Shown here piece by piece: positions 30,128-43,153 of a DNA stretch of 64,000 bases. This DNA is from Limnohabitans sp. Jir72 (GTDB lineage: Bacteria > Pseudomonadota > Gammaproteobacteria > Burkholderiales > Burkholderiaceae_C). Within the stretch, counting starts at the first letter, position 1, and each line of letters starts with the position of its first letter. Position numbers and translations under genes: made by a program. The stretch is taken from positions 186,001 through 250,000 of the forward strand of contig NZ_NESC01000001.1 in assembly GCF_003063575.1 (NCBI RefSeq). The letters are read 5' to 3'. The notes under the pieces were generated by a model that was not told where the DNA came from, did not search any database, and worked only from the letters and a program-made list of their open reading frames with translations.

Positions 30128-31004
30128 TGTTTTGTCTCCAGCCTAACCATTCATTGAGAAGCAAGGCACCCAAGACCAAGGTGCCTCCCAAAAGTACGCT
30201 CAGCTGCGGTGTTTCATCAGCGCCCCACCAAGCCAAAGCGATACCAAAAACAATTTCAAGCAAAGCCAGCAACGCCACTTCAGGAGCTTTGAGCACCCGA
30301 GCACACACCACCGACAAAGCGCAGGGGATGGCCAATTGAAACAAGCCCAGCATGGCCAGCAAACCCACATCATGAACTGAGGCCTGAAACGGCATGGACA
30401 AAGGTAAGGTCAGCAACGTTGACAGGATGGCCCCCAGCATGACCGAGGGCACGAGATCCAGATTTTGGCCTTCGTTCTGACTTTTTTGCACCAGCGTCCA
30501 TTGCACGGAACCCGCAATGGGCACGCACAGGGCGACCAAAGAACCGATCAGCAAGTGGGGATCGTCCAGACTCAGTTGCGAGCCATACATCCAGCCAATG
30601 CCAACGCCAGCCAACACAATCGCCAACCAAGTGCGCCCTGGCAGACGGTGACCCAAAAACACCCGGGTGATCAGCGCCGTCAGCAAAGGCCCCGACGCCA
30701 TGGTGATCAGCACATTGGCCACAGCGGTCAGGGTGAGCGCCACCATGAAGGCGGTGAACATGACACCCCAGCAAATGCCGGAGGTCCAAAAGTAACGGCT
30801 GCGCAAAGGCAGCCGTGACCAAACACTTCGGCCCTGCCACAAAGGCAGGATGACCAGCAAGGACACCACGGTGAAGAAGCTGCGCCAGAAGGTGACTTCA
30901 AAGCTGCGCGCTTGCTCCAGATGCCGCGTCACCACACCGGCCATGGACCAGAGGGCAGCGACGCCCACCATGGTCCAGGCGGCCGTGCCGTGCGTTAAAC
31001 GCAT
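30120..31004 (-). CDS. EamA/DMT-family transporter
   Basis: A 294-aa inner-membrane protein with ten predicted helices in two EamA repeats (e.g. WTMVGVAALWSMAGVVTRHL, then LVGSLVALCVPIAGSVQWTL and the closing LSVLLGGTLVLGALLLNE). The drug/metabolite superfamily exports or imports small metabolites; the substrate is unknown. It sits 13 nt downstream of typA and overlaps the crotonase gene by 8 nt, so could be the end of the long translation operon, though functionally unrelated. Confidence 0.88.
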   Translation of the reverse strand: MRLTHGTAAWTMVGVAALWSMAGVVTRHLEQARSFEVTFWRSFFTVVSLLVILPLWQGRSVWSRLPLRSRYFWTSGICWGVMFTAFMVALTLTAVANVLITMASGPLLTALITRVFLGHRLPGRTWLAIVLAGVGIGWMYGSQLSLDDPHLLIGSLVALCVPIAGSVQWTLVQKSQNEGQNLDLVPSVMLGAILSTLLTLPLSMPFQASVHDVGLLAMLGLFQLAIPCALSVVCARVLKAPEVALLALLEIVFGIALAWWGADETPQLSVLLGGTLVLGALLLNEWLGWRQNNV

Positions 31005-31017
31005 GATCGTCAGCCGA

Positions 31018-32835
<1,818 letters not shown>

Positions 32836-32848
32836 GCTTTCTCTTCCT

Positions 32849-33832
32849 TTAAACCTGCTCGGCCAGCAAAGGCACGTTGACAGGTGATTTTTCCAAAATC
32901 TGTTGAATTTCGATCGGGCTCAACAATCGACCCGGAATCAATTCGCCGCCACGCACATGTGCTGTTCCCAGCAATGCCCGAGGATGTTCTCCATAGACGG
33001 CCACATGATCACAATCAACCCAAGGGCCGCGTCGGCGCACCCCACTCAAAAATCGTCCAGCGTTCTCGCTGTCAAGGCTCACTTGCGTGAACCCCGGCAA
33101 CAAGGCATCCACCGGCAGCAAAGCGCTCAGGCGCTCAGCTTCATCCATGGCTTCCAGCGCTTGCAGCGTCACGCATTGCGCGGCACCAAAAGGACCGGTT
33201 TGCACCCGGCGCAAAGCACTCAGATGGCCCCCACAACCCAGGGCTTGGGCAATGTCCTCACCCAAGGTGCGGATGTAAGTGCCTTTGCTGCAGGCCACAC
33301 GCAAACGTAAAAAAGGGGCATCCCCTTGCAGTTGCATGTCCAGTAGTTCCAGATCATGGATCACCACCTTGCGCGCTTCGCGCTCAACGGTCTCGCCCTC
33401 ACGGGCATATTCGTACAAAGCTTTGCCGTCCTTTTTCAAGGCACTGTGCATGGGCGGCACCTGGCTGATCGGGCCCATGAACTGGTCCAGAACTTCCACC
33501 ACACTACCAGACGAACATGACACTTCACGTGTCTCAATCACTTCGCCCTCTGCGTCAGCGGTGCTGGTCTTCAAGCCCAGCCGCACGGTCGTCTCGTAAA
33601 CCTTGTCGGCATACAAATGCTGCTGACTGAACTTCGTGGCAGCGCCAAAGCACAAGGGCAATGCCCCCGTGGCCAAGGGGTCCAATGTGCCCGTGTGGCC
33701 CGCTTTCTCGGCGCGCAACAACCATTTGGCTTTTTGCAAAGCCTGATTGCTGGACAGTCCCAGCGGTTTGTCGAGCAGCAACACCCCGTGCACAGGGCGC
33801 CGCTGCACCCTCGTGCGTGGCGCTGTGTTCAT
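32849..33832 (-). CDS. truB: tRNA pseudouridine(55) synthase TruB
   Basis: Makes pseudouridine 55 of the T-loop of tRNAs (327 aa). [38 protein letters not shown] (catalytic Asp in the GTLDP motif), SGTYIRT-like [11 protein letters not shown] are all visible, with a C-terminal PUA-like domain. The start overlaps the rbfA stop by 4 nt (33829-33832). Confidence 0.97.
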   Translation of the reverse strand: MNTAPRTRVQRRPVHGVLLLDKPLGLSSNQALQKAKWLLRAEKAGHTGTLDPLATGALPLCFGAATKFSQQHLYADKVYETTVRLGLKTSTADAEGEVIETREVSCSSGSVVEVLDQFMGPISQVPPMHSALKKDGKALYEYAREGETVEREARKVVIHDLELLDMQLQGDAPFLRLRVACSKGTYIRTLGEDIAQALGCGGHLSALRRVQTGPFGAAQCVTLQALEAMDEAERLSALLPVDALLPGFTQVSLDSENAGRFLSGVRRRGPWVDCDHVAVYGEHPRALLGTAHVRGGELIPGRLLSPIEIQQILEKSPVNVPLLAEQV

Positions 33833-34209
33833 TCTTCTGCGTCTTTTGCCCGTGAAGCCACGGCTTTGGAGATCAAGGCATTCATGTCCGATGCACGCTC
33901 AGTGGTGCGGTCAAACATGAAATGCAGTGTGGGCACGGTGTGAATGTGCAAACGCTTGAACAAACCATTGCGCAGAAAGCCAGCTGCAGCGTTCAGGCCT
34001 TCCGTCGCCTCTTCGGGGTTGCCCGTCAAGACGCTGAAAAACACTTTCGCATGCGCGTAGTCGGGTGTCACCTCGACCGCGTTGATCGTGACCATGCCCA
34101 CGCGCGGGTCTTTCAACTCACGCGCAATCAACTCGGCCAGATCCCGCTGGATCTGGTCGGCCACGCGGAAACCGCGGTTCGGCACGGATGAAACCTTCTT
34201 ACGGGCCAT
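33829..34209 (-). CDS. rbfA: Ribosome-binding factor A
   Basis: KH-like 30S maturation factor (126 aa) acting on the 5' helix of 16S rRNA. The signature [20 protein letters not shown] and [25 protein letters not shown] and LHFMFD are clear. It starts immediately after the infB stop (34209/34210) and overlaps truB by 4 nt. Confidence 0.97.
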   Translation of the reverse strand: MARKKVSSVPNRGFRVADQIQRDLAELIARELKDPRVGMVTINAVEVTPDYAHAKVFFSVLTGNPEEATEGLNAAAGFLRNGLFKRLHIHTVPTLHFMFDRTTERASDMNALISKAVASRAKDAEE

Positions 34210-37185
34210 TTACAGCGTTCTCGCAATTTCCTTGACGTCGAAGAATTCGAGTTGATCGCCTTCTTTGATGTCGTTGTAGTTCTTGAGCTTGATACCGCAC
34301 TCGAAGCCTTCCTTGACTTCGCGCACGTCGTCTTTGAGGCGCTTGAGGGAGTCGAGCTCGCCGGTGTAGATGACCACGTTGTCCCGCAGCAGGCGGAATT
34401 TGGCATTGCGGGTGACTTGACCCGAAGTGACCATACAACCTGCAACCGTACCGATCTTGGAAGCCACGAACACGGTCCTGATTTCGGCCATACCCATGAT
34501 CTCTTCGCGTTGCTCGGGTGCCAGCATGCCGGACATGGCGGCTTTGAGTTCATCCACAGCGTCATAAATGATGTTGTAGTAATGCACGTCAACGCCATTG
34601 CCTTCGGCTGTTTTGCGGGCACCTGCATCGGCGCGCACGTTGAAACCGATCACGATGGCCTTGGAGGCGATCGCCAGGTTGATGTCAGACTCGCTGATAC
34701 CGCCCACACCGGAGTAAACCAACTGGACTTTGACCTCTTCGGTCGACAGCTTGAGCAAGGAAGCACCCAAGGCTTCTTGCGAACCCTGAACGTCGGCCTT
34801 GATGATGATCGGCAGCATCTTGACTTCGCCAGCAGACATGTCGGTGAACATGTTCTCCAGCTTGGCCGCTTGTTGCTTGGCCAACTTGGTGTTGCGGAAC
34901 TTGCCTGCACGGTAAGTGGCGATTTCACGGGCTCGGCGTTCGTCGCCCATCACCATGAATTCGTCACCGGCTTGTGGCACTTCGGTCAAGCCTTGGATCT
35001 CGACCGGAATCGAAGGTCCTGCCGACTTGATGGCCGCGCCGTTTTCGTCCAGCATGGCACGAACGCGGCCAAAAGTTTGACCAGCCAACACCACATCGCC
35101 AGTGTTCAAGGTACCGGATTGCACCAGGATGGTCGCAACGGGACCGCGGCCCTTGTCCAGACGGGCTTCGATGACCAAACCCTTGGCAGCGGCTTGCACC
35201 GGTGCCTTGAGTTCGAGCACTTCAGCCTGCAAGAGCACTTGCTCCAGCAAATCATCGATGCCCATGCCGGTTTTGGCAGACACAGAGACAAAAGGCGACT
35301 CACCGCCAAATTCTTCGGGCACGACTTCTTCGGAAATCAGCTCGGCGCGAACGCGCTCGATGTTGGCATCGGGCTTGTCCATCTTGTTGATGGCCACCAC
35401 GATGGGCACACCGGCCGCTTTGGCGTGCTTGATGGCTTCCTTGGTCTGAGGCATCACGCCGTCGTCACCGGCCACGACCAAGATGACGATGTCGGTGGCT
35501 TGCGCACCACGGGCACGCATGGCCGTGAAGGCCTCGTGACCAGGGGTGTCCAGGAAAGAGATCATGCCGCGTGGTGTTTCCACGTGGTAAGCACCAATGT
35601 GCTGCGTGATGCCACCGGCTTCACCCGAGGCCACTTTGGCGCGGCGGATGTAATCCAGCAAAGAGGTCTTGCCGTGGTCAACGTGGCCCATGACAGTCAC
35701 TACCGGGGCGCGTGGCAGCGCCTCGGCATGCTGCTCAGAGACTTCTTCGTCGGTGAAGGCTTCTGGATCGTCCAGCGCCGCGATCACCGCCTTGTGGCCC
35801 AGTTCTTCCACCACAATCATGGCGGTATCTTGGTCCAGCGGTTGGTTCATGGTGGCCATCAGGCCCAGTTTCATCAAGTGCTTGATGACCTCGGAAGCCT
35901 TGATGGCCATCTTGTGGGCCAACTCGGCCACGGTGATGGTTTCGGGCACGTGCACTTCGAGCACACGCACTTCTTGCGGTGCCGATTGGCCATGCGAATC
36001 GTCACGGTCACGCTCATTGCCACGGCGACCGCGAGGACCACCACGCCAGTTGTTGCGACCCACGCCACCACTGCTGTCGCCACGTGTAGGAATGGCTTTC
36101 TTCTTGGCCGGGTCGCCTGCCCAGCTGGACGACAACTTGGCAGATTTGACTTCCTTGTTGCCTGCCGGGCCGGTGGCATCACCGGCTTTGGCTGCGGCCG
36201 CGCGAGCGCCTGGCGCTGGCGTGCCGGCGGGCTTGTGCAGCGTGCCTTTGACTGCGGCTTTGGGCTCGACCTTGGGTTCTTCTTTTTTCGCGACGAGCAC
36301 CTTCTTGGGCGCGTTCATCATGGCGCGAATGGCCTCGGCTTCAGCCAGCGCTTTGCGGCGGCGCTCGTCCAAATCGCGGGCTCGAGCAGACTCTTCGTCG
36401 GCACGGGCTTTGGACTCGGCAGCGACTTTGGCCGCCGCATCTTCGCGAGCGGCCTGATCGGCCTTGGCCTTTTCGGCCGCTTGTGCAGCCGCTGTTTCTT
36501 GCGGAGAAATCGCAGGTGCAGGAGCAATCATAGGCTTGGCTTGCGAGGCATTGATACTGGCCGCTTCGGCGCGCGCCAATTGTTCACGCGCTTCACGGGA
36601 CAAAACCGGTTTGGCTGCAGCCGTTTGTGCCGTTACTTGTGCCGTTACTTGTGCGGCTGCCAGTGCAGCGGCCTGAGCCTCGGCTTGGGCTTTTTGCTCC
36701 TGTGCCAACACCTGAGCACGTTGCTCGGCCTCTTGGGCTTCACGCAAACGGCGTTTTTCCGCCAATTCCTCTTCCTGACGGCGAATCAATTCGGCTTGAC
36801 GGCGGGCTTCTTCTTCTCGACGGGTCAACTCGGCATGGTCAATGACCGGCTCTTGAGGTTCCTCAACAACCGGCGCAACATCGTCGTCACGCTTGATCAG
36901 CGTGCGCTTTTTACGCACTTCAACCTGAATCGTACGGGCTTTGCCTGTGGAGTCGGCTTGCTTGATCTCGCTGGTCGATTTCTTGACCAAGGTGATCTTC
37001 TTGCGATCCCCGGCTTGGGTGCCGTGGCTGATTTGCAAATAGCTCAAGAGCTTTTGCTTATCGCTGTCGTTCAGGGTATCGCTGTCCGATGTTTTGGCTA
37101 CGCCTGCTGCGCTCAATTGCTGCAACAAGACATCGGCGGATTTTTTGAGTTCATTGGCGAACTCGGCAACTGTGGTGCTGGACAT
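34210..37185 (-). CDS. infB: Translation initiation factor IF-2
   Basis: IF-2 (991 aa). The N-terminal IF2N domain ([15 protein letters not shown]) is followed by a long charged, Ala/Glu/Lys-rich linker (about 140-400) common in betaproteobacteria. The GTPase has G1 [10 protein letters not shown]3 [16 protein letters not shown]4 NKMDKP; domains II-IV follow. The start is taken at 37185 because it gives the standard N terminus; the GGAGG lies 13 nt upstream, rather far, and an upstream TTG (37197) is only 1 nt from it. Preceded by nusA with a 25-nt gap. Confidence 0.97.
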   Translation of the reverse strand: MSSTTVAEFANELKKSADVLLQQLSAAGVAKTSDSDTLNDSDKQKLLSYLQISHGTQAGDRKKITLVKKSTSEIKQADSTGKARTIQVEVRKKRTLIKRDDDVAPVVEEPQEPVIDHAELTRREEEARRQAELIRRQEEELAEKRRLREAQEAEQRAQVLAQEQKAQAEAQAAALAAAQVTAQVTAQTAAAKPVLSREAREQLARAEAASINASQAKPMIAPAPAISPQETAAAQAAEKAKADQAAREDAAAKVAAESKARADEESARARDLDERRRKALAEAEAIRAMMNAPKKVLVAKKEEPKVEPKAAVKGTLHKPAGTPAPGARAAAAKAGDATGPAGNKEVKSAKLSSSWAGDPAKKKAIPTRGDSSGGVGRNNWRGGPRGRRGNERDRDDSHGQSAPQEVRVLEVHVPETITVAELAHKMAIKASEVIKHLMKLGLMATMNQPLDQDTAMIVVEELGHKAVIAALDDPEAFTDEEVSEQHAEALPRAPVVTVMGHVDHGKTSLLDYIRRAKVASGEAGGITQHIGAYHVETPRGMISFLDTPGHEAFTAMRARGAQATDIVILVVAGDDGVMPQTKEAIKHAKAAGVPIVVAINKMDKPDANIERVRAELISEEVVPEEFGGESPFVSVSAKTGMGIDDLLEQVLLQAEVLELKAPVQAAAKGLVIEARLDKGRGPVATILVQSGTLNTGDVVLAGQTFGRVRAMLDENGAAIKSAGPSIPVEIQGLTEVPQAGDEFMVMGDERRAREIATYRAGKFRNTKLAKQQAAKLENMFTDMSAGEVKMLPIIIKADVQGSQEALGASLLKLSTEEVKVQLVYSGVGGISESDINLAIASKAIVIGFNVRADAGARKTAEGNGVDVHYYNIIYDAVDELKAAMSGMLAPEQREEIMGMAEIRTVFVASKIGTVAGCMVTSGQVTRNAKFRLLRDNVVIYTGELDSLKRLKDDVREVKEGFECGIKLKNYNDIKEGDQLEFFDVKEIARTL

Positions 37186-37210
37186 AATGGTGTTCAAGCC
37201 TCCGTTAACT

Positions 37211-38695
37211 TCAGGCCTGGCCTGCGAACCAATGTTCGCGGGCTTTCATGATCAGGGCGGTGGCATCTTCGGCGGATTGAGCAGTGATATCGGTCAATTC
37301 GTCGGTGGCCAGATCAGCCAGGTCGTCACGGGTATGAACACCCGCTTCCACCAGCTTGGAAATCAGCTCAGGCGTCAAGCCTGGCAGGTCACGCAGGTCT
37401 TGAGAGACGTCTTCAACACTCTCTTCACGCGCAATCTCTAAGGTCAACAAAGCGTCTTTGGCGCGTGAGCGCAGCTCGTTGATCGTGTCTTCGTCAAAGC
37501 TTTCGATCTCCAGCATTTCCTGAATGGGCACATAGGCCACTTCTTCCAAGCTGGTGAAACCTTCTTCGATCAGGATATCGGCGATTTCCTGGTCAACATC
37601 CAGCTTTTCCATGAACAGCTGGCGGATGCCAGAGCTTTCCTCGGCTTGCTTTTGGGCCGATTCGGCGGCGTCCATGATGTTGATCTTCCAGCCGGTCAGG
37701 TCGGAAGCCAAGCGAACGTTTTGACCGCCGCGACCAATCGCGATCGCCAGGTTTTCTTCGTCCACCACCACATCCATGGCGTGCTTTTCTTCGTCCACCA
37801 CGATGGACTGCACATTGGCCGGGGCCAGAGCGCCAATCACGAATTGGGCGGGGTCTTCGCTCCACAACACGATGTCCACGCGCTCGCCAGCGAGTTCGTT
37901 GGTCACGGCATTCACGCGGGTGCCACGCACGCCAACGCAAGTGCCGATGGGGTCCACACGCTTGTCGTGTGAGAGCACGGCAATCTTGGCGCGCGAGCCG
38001 GGGTCACGGGCGCAAGTTTTGATTTCCAACAAGCCCTGCTCGATCTCAGGCACTTCTTGGCGGAACAGCTCGATCATGAATTCAGGGGCCGAACGCGACA
38101 AGATGATCGGCGCACCGCGCAAGGTCAGGTCCACGTCCATGATCATGGCGCGCACGCGGTCACCACTGCGCAGGTTTTCTTTGGGAATCATCTCGCTGCG
38201 GCGCAGACGGCCCTCAACGCGACCTGCTTCACAGATGAGGTCGCCCTTGTCCATGCGTTTGACGGTGCCGACAAAGATTTTTTCGCCACGTGACATGAAG
38301 TCGTTCAGCAGCATTTCACGCTCGGCATCACGAATCTTCTGCAAGATCACCTGCTTGGCCGCCATGGCACCAATACGGCCAATGGGCAAAGACTCGATAG
38401 GCTCTTCGATGTACTCATCGACCTCAATGTCGGGGATTTGCTCTTTGGCTTCAAACAACAGGATTTCCTGCTCTGGCAATTGCAAGCCCGCTTCATCGGG
38501 CACCACGTGCCAGCGACGAAAGGTTTCGTAACTGCCACTGTCGCGGTCAACCGCAACGCGGATGTCCACTTCGCCCGAATACAGCTTTTTGGTGGCTTGG
38601 GCCAAAGCGGCCTCCACAGCACCAAACACCACGTCGCGCTCTACGTTCTTTTCACGTGAGATGGCATCGACCAACATCAACATTTCGCGATTCAT
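37211..38695 (-). CDS. nusA: Transcription termination/antitermination protein NusA
   Basis: NusA (494 aa): N-terminal RNA-polymerase-binding domain [19 protein letters not shown]1 domain ([18 protein letters not shown]), KH1/KH2 ([31 protein letters not shown]) and two acidic helix-hairpin-helix repeats at the C terminus (residues about 365-490). The start at 38695 follows AGGAG by 9 nt. NusA binds transcript hairpins and is expected to regulate its own operon as in E. coli. Confidence 0.97.
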   Translation of the reverse strand: MNREMLMLVDAISREKNVERDVVFGAVEAALAQATKKLYSGEVDIRVAVDRDSGSYETFRRWHVVPDEAGLQLPEQEILLFEAKEQIPDIEVDEYIEEPIESLPIGRIGAMAAKQVILQKIRDAEREMLLNDFMSRGEKIFVGTVKRMDKGDLICEAGRVEGRLRRSEMIPKENLRSGDRVRAMIMDVDLTLRGAPIILSRSAPEFMIELFRQEVPEIEQGLLEIKTCARDPGSRAKIAVLSHDKRVDPIGTCVGVRGTRVNAVTNELAGERVDIVLWSEDPAQFVIGALAPANVQSIVVDEEKHAMDVVVDEENLAIAIGRGGQNVRLASDLTGWKINIMDAAESAQKQAEESSGIRQLFMEKLDVDQEIADILIEEGFTSLEEVAYVPIQEMLEIESFDEDTINELRSRAKDALLTLEIAREESVEDVSQDLRDLPGLTPELISKLVEAGVHTRDDLADLATDELTDITAQSAEDATALIMKAREHWFAGQA

Positions 38696-38768
38696 GACTC
38701 GACTCTCCTGTTCCATTGGGACTTGTGATTCAGCCCCGATTCAAATATTCAAAAAGCTACCGCAAGGG

Positions 38769-39332
38769 TCAAGCTTGCGCCTTGGACTTGCGCCCTTTGA
38801 AATCCACCACGGGCGCCAAACGGGCCTCGCGCAATTCGTCCAGCCTGAAACCCAACGCGTGCAAAGGCGCGGGAACTCGTTTTTTGCTGATCCGTTGACC
38901 TGGTTTGACAGCAGGCTCATCGCTCCAGACGATTTGCCAGCCAGCACCTGTGGCGTCACGCTCGAGCGTGCCGCGAAATTTTTTACGACTCGCACTGACC
39001 ATGCCTTGTGCGCTTTCACCCATGGGGGCTTTGAGCGTCAGGTCGATCAACTCGCCCACAAAACGTTCAAAGTCTTTGTCGTGGCGCAACGGCCGGTCAA
39101 TGCCGGGGGATGAAATTTCAAGCCGGTTGTAGGTCACGCCATCGACTTCGAGGGCGAACTGCAACTGCCGATTGACTTTTTCGCAGTCTTCCACTGTGAT
39201 GAAAGCATCTGAACCAGGCTGCCATGGCCAATCGATGGTGATGCGCAGCAAACCGCCCGCAGTGCGGTCAATTTCGACCAGGTCGTAGCCCAAGCCGATC
39301 ACGGTTTCTTCAACGATTTGTTGCAATGCCAC
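38769..39332 (-). CDS. rimP: Ribosome maturation factor RimP
   Basis: 30S maturation factor (187 aa from the GTG at 39332; a TTG at 39350 would add six residues). GLGYDLVEIDRTAGGLLRIT, VEDCEKVNRQLQFALEVD and SSPGIDRPLRHDKDFERFVG are diagnostic. The GTG start places the usual ALQQIVEETV at the N terminus. Neither candidate has a strong Shine-Dalgarno. First gene of the rimP-nusA-infB operon; its leader contains a terminator-like hairpin. Confidence 0.92.
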   Translation of the reverse strand: MALQQIVEETVIGLGYDLVEIDRTAGGLLRITIDWPWQPGSDAFITVEDCEKVNRQLQFALEVDGVTYNRLEISSPGIDRPLRHDKDFERFVGELIDLTLKAPMGESAQGMVSASRKKFRGTLERDATGAGWQIVWSDEPAVKPGQRISKKRVPAPLHALGFRLDELREARLAPVVDFKGRKSKAQA

Positions 39333-39364
39333 AGAACTTCGAAATGTCAAACGTAAAAATGAAA

Positions 39365-39405
39365 GACCAAAAAAAACGGGCGGTGAAAACCCGCCCGTTT
39401 GGTCG
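39365..39405 (-). terminator. Intrinsic terminator or leader attenuator
   Basis: On the minus strand a GC-rich stem ACGGGCGG / CCGCCCGT with loop (tttt-ca) is followed by eight T residues (39371-39378 region), a classical intrinsic terminator. It lies 86 nt after the yejF stop and about 35 nt before rimP. A candidate -10 box, TAGAAT on the minus strand at 39416-39421, sits upstream of it, so it may act inside the rimP leader. Confidence 0.8.
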
Positions 39406-39490
39406 TGAAGCCAGTATTCTATCTGAAAAATGCGCTAAGTGTGTGATTTTCAAGGAAAACAAGTCCTTTGAAGCGCCTAGATTTGGATGA

Positions 39491-41080
39491 TCAAGGGAAA
39501 GCGTCCAGCAAAGTACGCGTGTAGGGGTGTTCAGGCCTGTTAAGCACCTGCGGTGCAGGGCCTGCCTCCACCACTTGACCGGCCTGCAAAACCAGAATCT
39601 CATGCGCCATCGCGCGCAGCACATCGACATCGTGTGTGATCAACAAATAGGCCATGCCCCGGGTTTTCTGCAAATCCTGCAGCAAAGCCAGGATTTGCTG
39701 CTGGACGGTGACATCCAAGGCGCTGGTGGGCTCGTCCAGCACCAACAACATGGGAGTGACCACCAAAGCGCGGGCCAGCGCAATGCGCTGGCGCTGCCCG
39801 CCCGAAAAAGCATGCGGATAGCGGTTAAGCACATCGGGGAACGCCGCCACAGGCAGCCCCACCTCGCCCAAGGTGGCCAGCACCTGCTGCTCAATTTCAG
39901 CCGCAGACCATTGTGGATGGTGCAGTCGCAGACCTTCCGAAACGATCTCGCCGACTGTCATACGAGGCGACAAACTGCCAAAGGGGTCCTGGAACACCAC
40001 CTGGACTTGCGCCCGCAAGGCGCGGTCATGCGATGGCGAGCCCGACCAGGTTCGCCCTGAAAAGCGCACACCCCCCTCAAACGGTATCAAGCCCAACACC
40101 GCCTGGGCCAGGCTGGACTTGCCAGAACCGGACTCGCCCATGACCCCCAAGGTCATGCCGGGACGGACTTCAAAATCGGTGTCCTGCAAGGCGGTGAAGC
40201 GGCGCGGCTTGAACCAACTGCGAAAGCCACCGCCCGCCATGGGGTAATGGATGGCCAAGGCCTTGACTTGCAGCAAAGGCAACAACGCCAGATCAGCTTG
40301 GGCCAAACCCGCCCGGCTAGGGCGGCTGTCCAGCAGTTTGCGGGTATAGGCGTGCTGAGGCTTGGCAAACAGCTGCGCCATTGGCCCCTGCTCCACCAGT
40401 CGGCCTTTTTCCATGACGGCCACCCGATCGGCAAAATGCCGCACCAAGGACAAGTCGTGCGTGATCAAAAGCACCGCCATGCCGGTCTTGCGCTGCAAGT
40501 GCCCCAGCAACGCCAGCATTTGCAGGCGCAAGCTGGCATCCAAAGCCGTGGTCGGTTCATCGGCCAACAGCAATTTGGGCTCGCACGCCAGGGCCATGGC
40601 CATCATGGCCCGCTGCCGCTGACCGCCCGACAGCTGATGGGGGTAGGCGTCAAAACGGCGCTCAGGATCGTCGATACCGGTGTCTGCCAACAACTCGACC
40701 GCGCGGGCCTTGGCGGCATTCGGGCGCAAGGCCTTTTTCAGCTCGAGCACTTCTGTGATTTGTTGCCCCACCGTGAGCACAGGGTTCAAGGCCGTCATGG
40801 GCTCTTGAAAAATCATGGCGATCTCGTCACCGCGAATGCGCTGCATGTCGGCCGAGGACTTTTGAATCAGGTCCTCGCCTTGCCAAAGCACCTGGCCCGA
40901 CAGTCTGGCCGATTCCATCAAACGCAAGATCGACAAAGCAGTGACCGATTTGCCAGAACCCGACTCGCCCACCAGGGCCAGACGCTCGCCCGATTGGATG
41001 GTCAGATCCACACCGTGCACGACGGCACTGTCGCCAAACCGGACGCTGAAGTCTTTCAGTTGCAACAAGGGGCTGTTCAC
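39491..41080 (-). CDS. yejF: Peptide ABC transporter, double ATP-binding protein YejF
   Basis: A 529-aa protein with two ABC ATPase domains, as in YejF. First Walker A GESGSGKSVTAL near residue 38-49 with signature LSGGQRQR; second Walker A GESGSGKSSLAQ with FSGGQRQRIALARAL and LLVLDEPTSALD. The start is GTG at 41080, overlapping the yejE stop by GTGA; the longer open frame upstream is not used. Powers import of oligopeptides (YejABEF takes up microcin C in E. coli). Followed by a strong terminator. Confidence 0.93.
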   Translation of the reverse strand: MNSPLLQLKDFSVRFGDSAVVHGVDLTIQSGERLALVGESGSGKSVTALSILRLMESARLSGQVLWQGEDLIQKSSADMQRIRGDEIAMIFQEPMTALNPVLTVGQQITEVLELKKALRPNAAKARAVELLADTGIDDPERRFDAYPHQLSGGQRQRAMMAMALACEPKLLLADEPTTALDASLRLQMLALLGHLQRKTGMAVLLITHDLSLVRHFADRVAVMEKGRLVEQGPMAQLFAKPQHAYTRKLLDSRPSRAGLAQADLALLPLLQVKALAIHYPMAGGGFRSWFKPRRFTALQDTDFEVRPGMTLGVMGESGSGKSSLAQAVLGLIPFEGGVRFSGRTWSGSPSHDRALRAQVQVVFQDPFGSLSPRMTVGEIVSEGLRLHHPQWSAAEIEQQVLATLGEVGLPVAAFPDVLNRYPHAFSGGQRQRIALARALVVTPMLLVLDEPTSALDVTVQQQILALLQDLQKTRGMAYLLITHDVDVLRAMAHEILVLQAGQVVEAGPAPQVLNRPEHPYTRTLLDAFP

Positions 41081-42117
41081 GATTGCGCCTTTCGCGGGTC
41101 CAGGGCGTCGCGCAGAGCATCTCCCATGAAGGTCAGCAAGAGCAAGGTGACCACCAGCACGCCGAAGGTGGAAATCGAAATCCACCAGGCGTCAATGTTG
41201 TTTTTGCCTTGTGCCAGCAACTCGCCCAAAGACGGCGTGCCCGGCGGCACACCCAGGCCCAGAAAATCCAGCGAGGTCAAAGCCAAAATTGCACCGCTCA
41301 TGCGAAACGGCAAGAAGGTGACCACAGGCGTCATGCTGTTGGGCAGCACATGACGCCAGATGATCTGTGCATGGCCCAGGCCGAGCGCTCTGGCCGACTT
41401 GACGTAGTCGAGCTGGCGGTTGCGCAGGAATTCGGCCCGCACATAGTCGGACAAGCCCATCCAGCCAAACAGGCTGAGCAAGACAAGCAGCAAACCCACA
41501 CTGGGCTCGAACACCGCAGAGAAGATGATGAGCAAATAAAGCTCCGGCATGGCGCTCCAGACCTCGATGAAGCGCTGGAACACCAAATCGATCTTGCCCG
41601 CAAAAAAGCCCTGCACCGCCCCCGTGAGCACACCCAGCAGCACGCCAAAAATGGTCAGGGCCAGGGCAAACAAAACCGAGATGCGAAAGCCATAAATCAG
41701 GCGCGCCAGCACATCGCGCCCGCGGTCATCCGTGCCCAGCCAGTTGCGTGAGGTCGGAGGTGCCGGGTTGGGCAATGGCGCAAAGTAGTCCAGCGTGCTG
41801 TGGTGGTAAGGGTTGGGTGCCTTGAGCACCCAATTGTCCGCTGCTTGCAATTGTTTCTGAATGAAGGGGTCAAGGTAATCGGTGGGCGTTTCAAAGTCCC
41901 CGCCAAAAACCTTTTCAGGCAAAGTCTGCACCACCGGAAAATACCAATGGCCTTGGTAGCGCACCAGCAAGGGTTTGTCGTTGGACAAAAATTCGGCGCA
42001 CAAGCTGAGCACAAAAAAGACCATGAAAATGACCAGACTGCCATAGCCCAGACGGTTGTGCTTGAAACGCAACCAGGCACGGCGTGCAGGGGACATCTGA
42101 GGGCTGGCGATTGTCAT
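41077..42117 (-). CDS. yejE: Peptide ABC transporter permease YejE
   Basis: A 346-aa inner-membrane permease of the DppC/OppC class. The N terminus MTIASPQMSPARRAWLRFKH and a first TM helix lead into a periplasmic insert (NYLDP.. region) and the EAA loop (ARALGLGHAQIIWRHVLPNS). The large insert with GTDDRGRDVLARLIYGFRIS is typical of the second permease. Overlaps yejF (4 nt) and yejB (4 nt). Confidence 0.92.
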   Translation of the reverse strand: MTIASPQMSPARRAWLRFKHNRLGYGSLVIFMVFFVLSLCAEFLSNDKPLLVRYQGHWYFPVVQTLPEKVFGGDFETPTDYLDPFIQKQLQAADNWVLKAPNPYHHSTLDYFAPLPNPAPPTSRNWLGTDDRGRDVLARLIYGFRISVLFALALTIFGVLLGVLTGAVQGFFAGKIDLVFQRFIEVWSAMPELYLLIIFSAVFEPSVGLLLVLLSLFGWMGLSDYVRAEFLRNRQLDYVKSARALGLGHAQIIWRHVLPNSMTPVVTFLPFRMSGAILALTSLDFLGLGVPPGTPSLGELLAQGKNNIDAWWISISTFGVLVVTLLLLTFMGDALRDALDPRKAQS

Positions 42118-43151
42118 TTGTCGAACTTCACGCGGGGGTCAACCCAGAGGTAACACAGATCGCTGATCAGTTTGGTCACCAGACCGATCAAGGTGAACAG
42201 GTACAAAGTGCCCAGCACCACCGGGTAGTCCCTGCGGATCACCGCCTCGTAGCTGAGCAGGCCCAGGCCGTCCAAAGAAAACAGTGTCTCGATCAGCAGC
42301 GATCCGGTGAAAAAAGCCCCGATGAAGGCCGCAGGAAAACCCGTCACCAAAGGGATCAGCGCATTGCGCATGACATGGCGGTACAGCACACGGCGCTCAC
42401 TCAGGCCCTTGGCGCGGGCGGTCAGCACATATTGCTTGCGGATTTCCTCGAGGAAGGCGTTCTTGGTCAGCATGGTGATGACGGCAAAAGCACCCAACAC
42501 ACTGGCCGTGACGGGCAAGGCGATGTGCCACAAATAATCGGTCACCTGGGCACCCCAGCTCAGTTGCGACCAGTTGGACGAGGTCAGCCCCCGCAGCGGA
42601 AACCATTGCAACTGCCCGCCAAAAATCACCAACAGCGCCACGCCCAAAACAAAGCCGGGTATGGCGTAACCCACCAACACCAGCAAGCTGGTCAGCGTGT
42701 CAAAGCGCGAGCCCGCCCGCACCGCCTTGGCAATGCCCAGCGGCACGGACACCAGGTAACTCAAGAAGAATGTCCACAGCCCCAAGCTGATGGACACTGG
42801 CAACTTCTCCCGGATCAGGCTCCAGACATCCTTGGGGTAGAAAAAACTCTTGCCCAAATCAAAGCGTGCAAACTGCTTGAGCATCATCCAAAAGCGCTCA
42901 GCGGGCGGCTTGTCAAACCCATACAAGGTCTTGATTTCGGCAATCCGTGCCGCGTCCACGCCCTGCCTGCCCCGGTAACCGCTGCCCGAGGTGGTGGCAC
43001 CCTCCCCGCCCGAATCACGGCCTTGCAGTTGGGCCACCATCTGCTCCACGGGGCCACCCGGCACAAACTGGATGACCACAAAGGTCATCAGCAACACGCC
43101 CAGCAAAGTCGGGACCATGAGCAACAAGCGTTTGACGATGTAGGCGAACAT
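42114..43151 (-). CDS. yejB: Peptide ABC transporter permease YejB
   Basis: A 345-aa DppB/OppB-like permease. The start MFAYIVKRLLLMVPTLLGVL at 43151 gives the standard first helix; the longer frame overlaps yejA. FVPGGPVEQM, a YejB-type insert rich in Gly (GGEGATTSGSGYRGRQG), and the EAA loop TARAKGLSERRVLYRHVMRN are present. Starts 2 nt after the yejA stop. Confidence 0.93.
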   Translation of the reverse strand: MFAYIVKRLLLMVPTLLGVLLMTFVVIQFVPGGPVEQMVAQLQGRDSGGEGATTSGSGYRGRQGVDAARIAEIKTLYGFDKPPAERFWMMLKQFARFDLGKSFFYPKDVWSLIREKLPVSISLGLWTFFLSYLVSVPLGIAKAVRAGSRFDTLTSLLVLVGYAIPGFVLGVALLVIFGGQLQWFPLRGLTSSNWSQLSWGAQVTDYLWHIALPVTASVLGAFAVITMLTKNAFLEEIRKQYVLTARAKGLSERRVLYRHVMRNALIPLVTGFPAAFIGAFFTGSLLIETLFSLDGLGLLSYEAVIRRDYPVVLGTLYLFTLIGLVTKLISDLCYLWVDPRVKFDK

Positions 43152-43153
43152 GC

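Noticed and set aside
34252..37251. A 999-codon open frame antisense to infB
   Set aside because: It mirrors the codon pattern of infB, encodes no known domain, and infB is certain; a GC-rich shadow frame.
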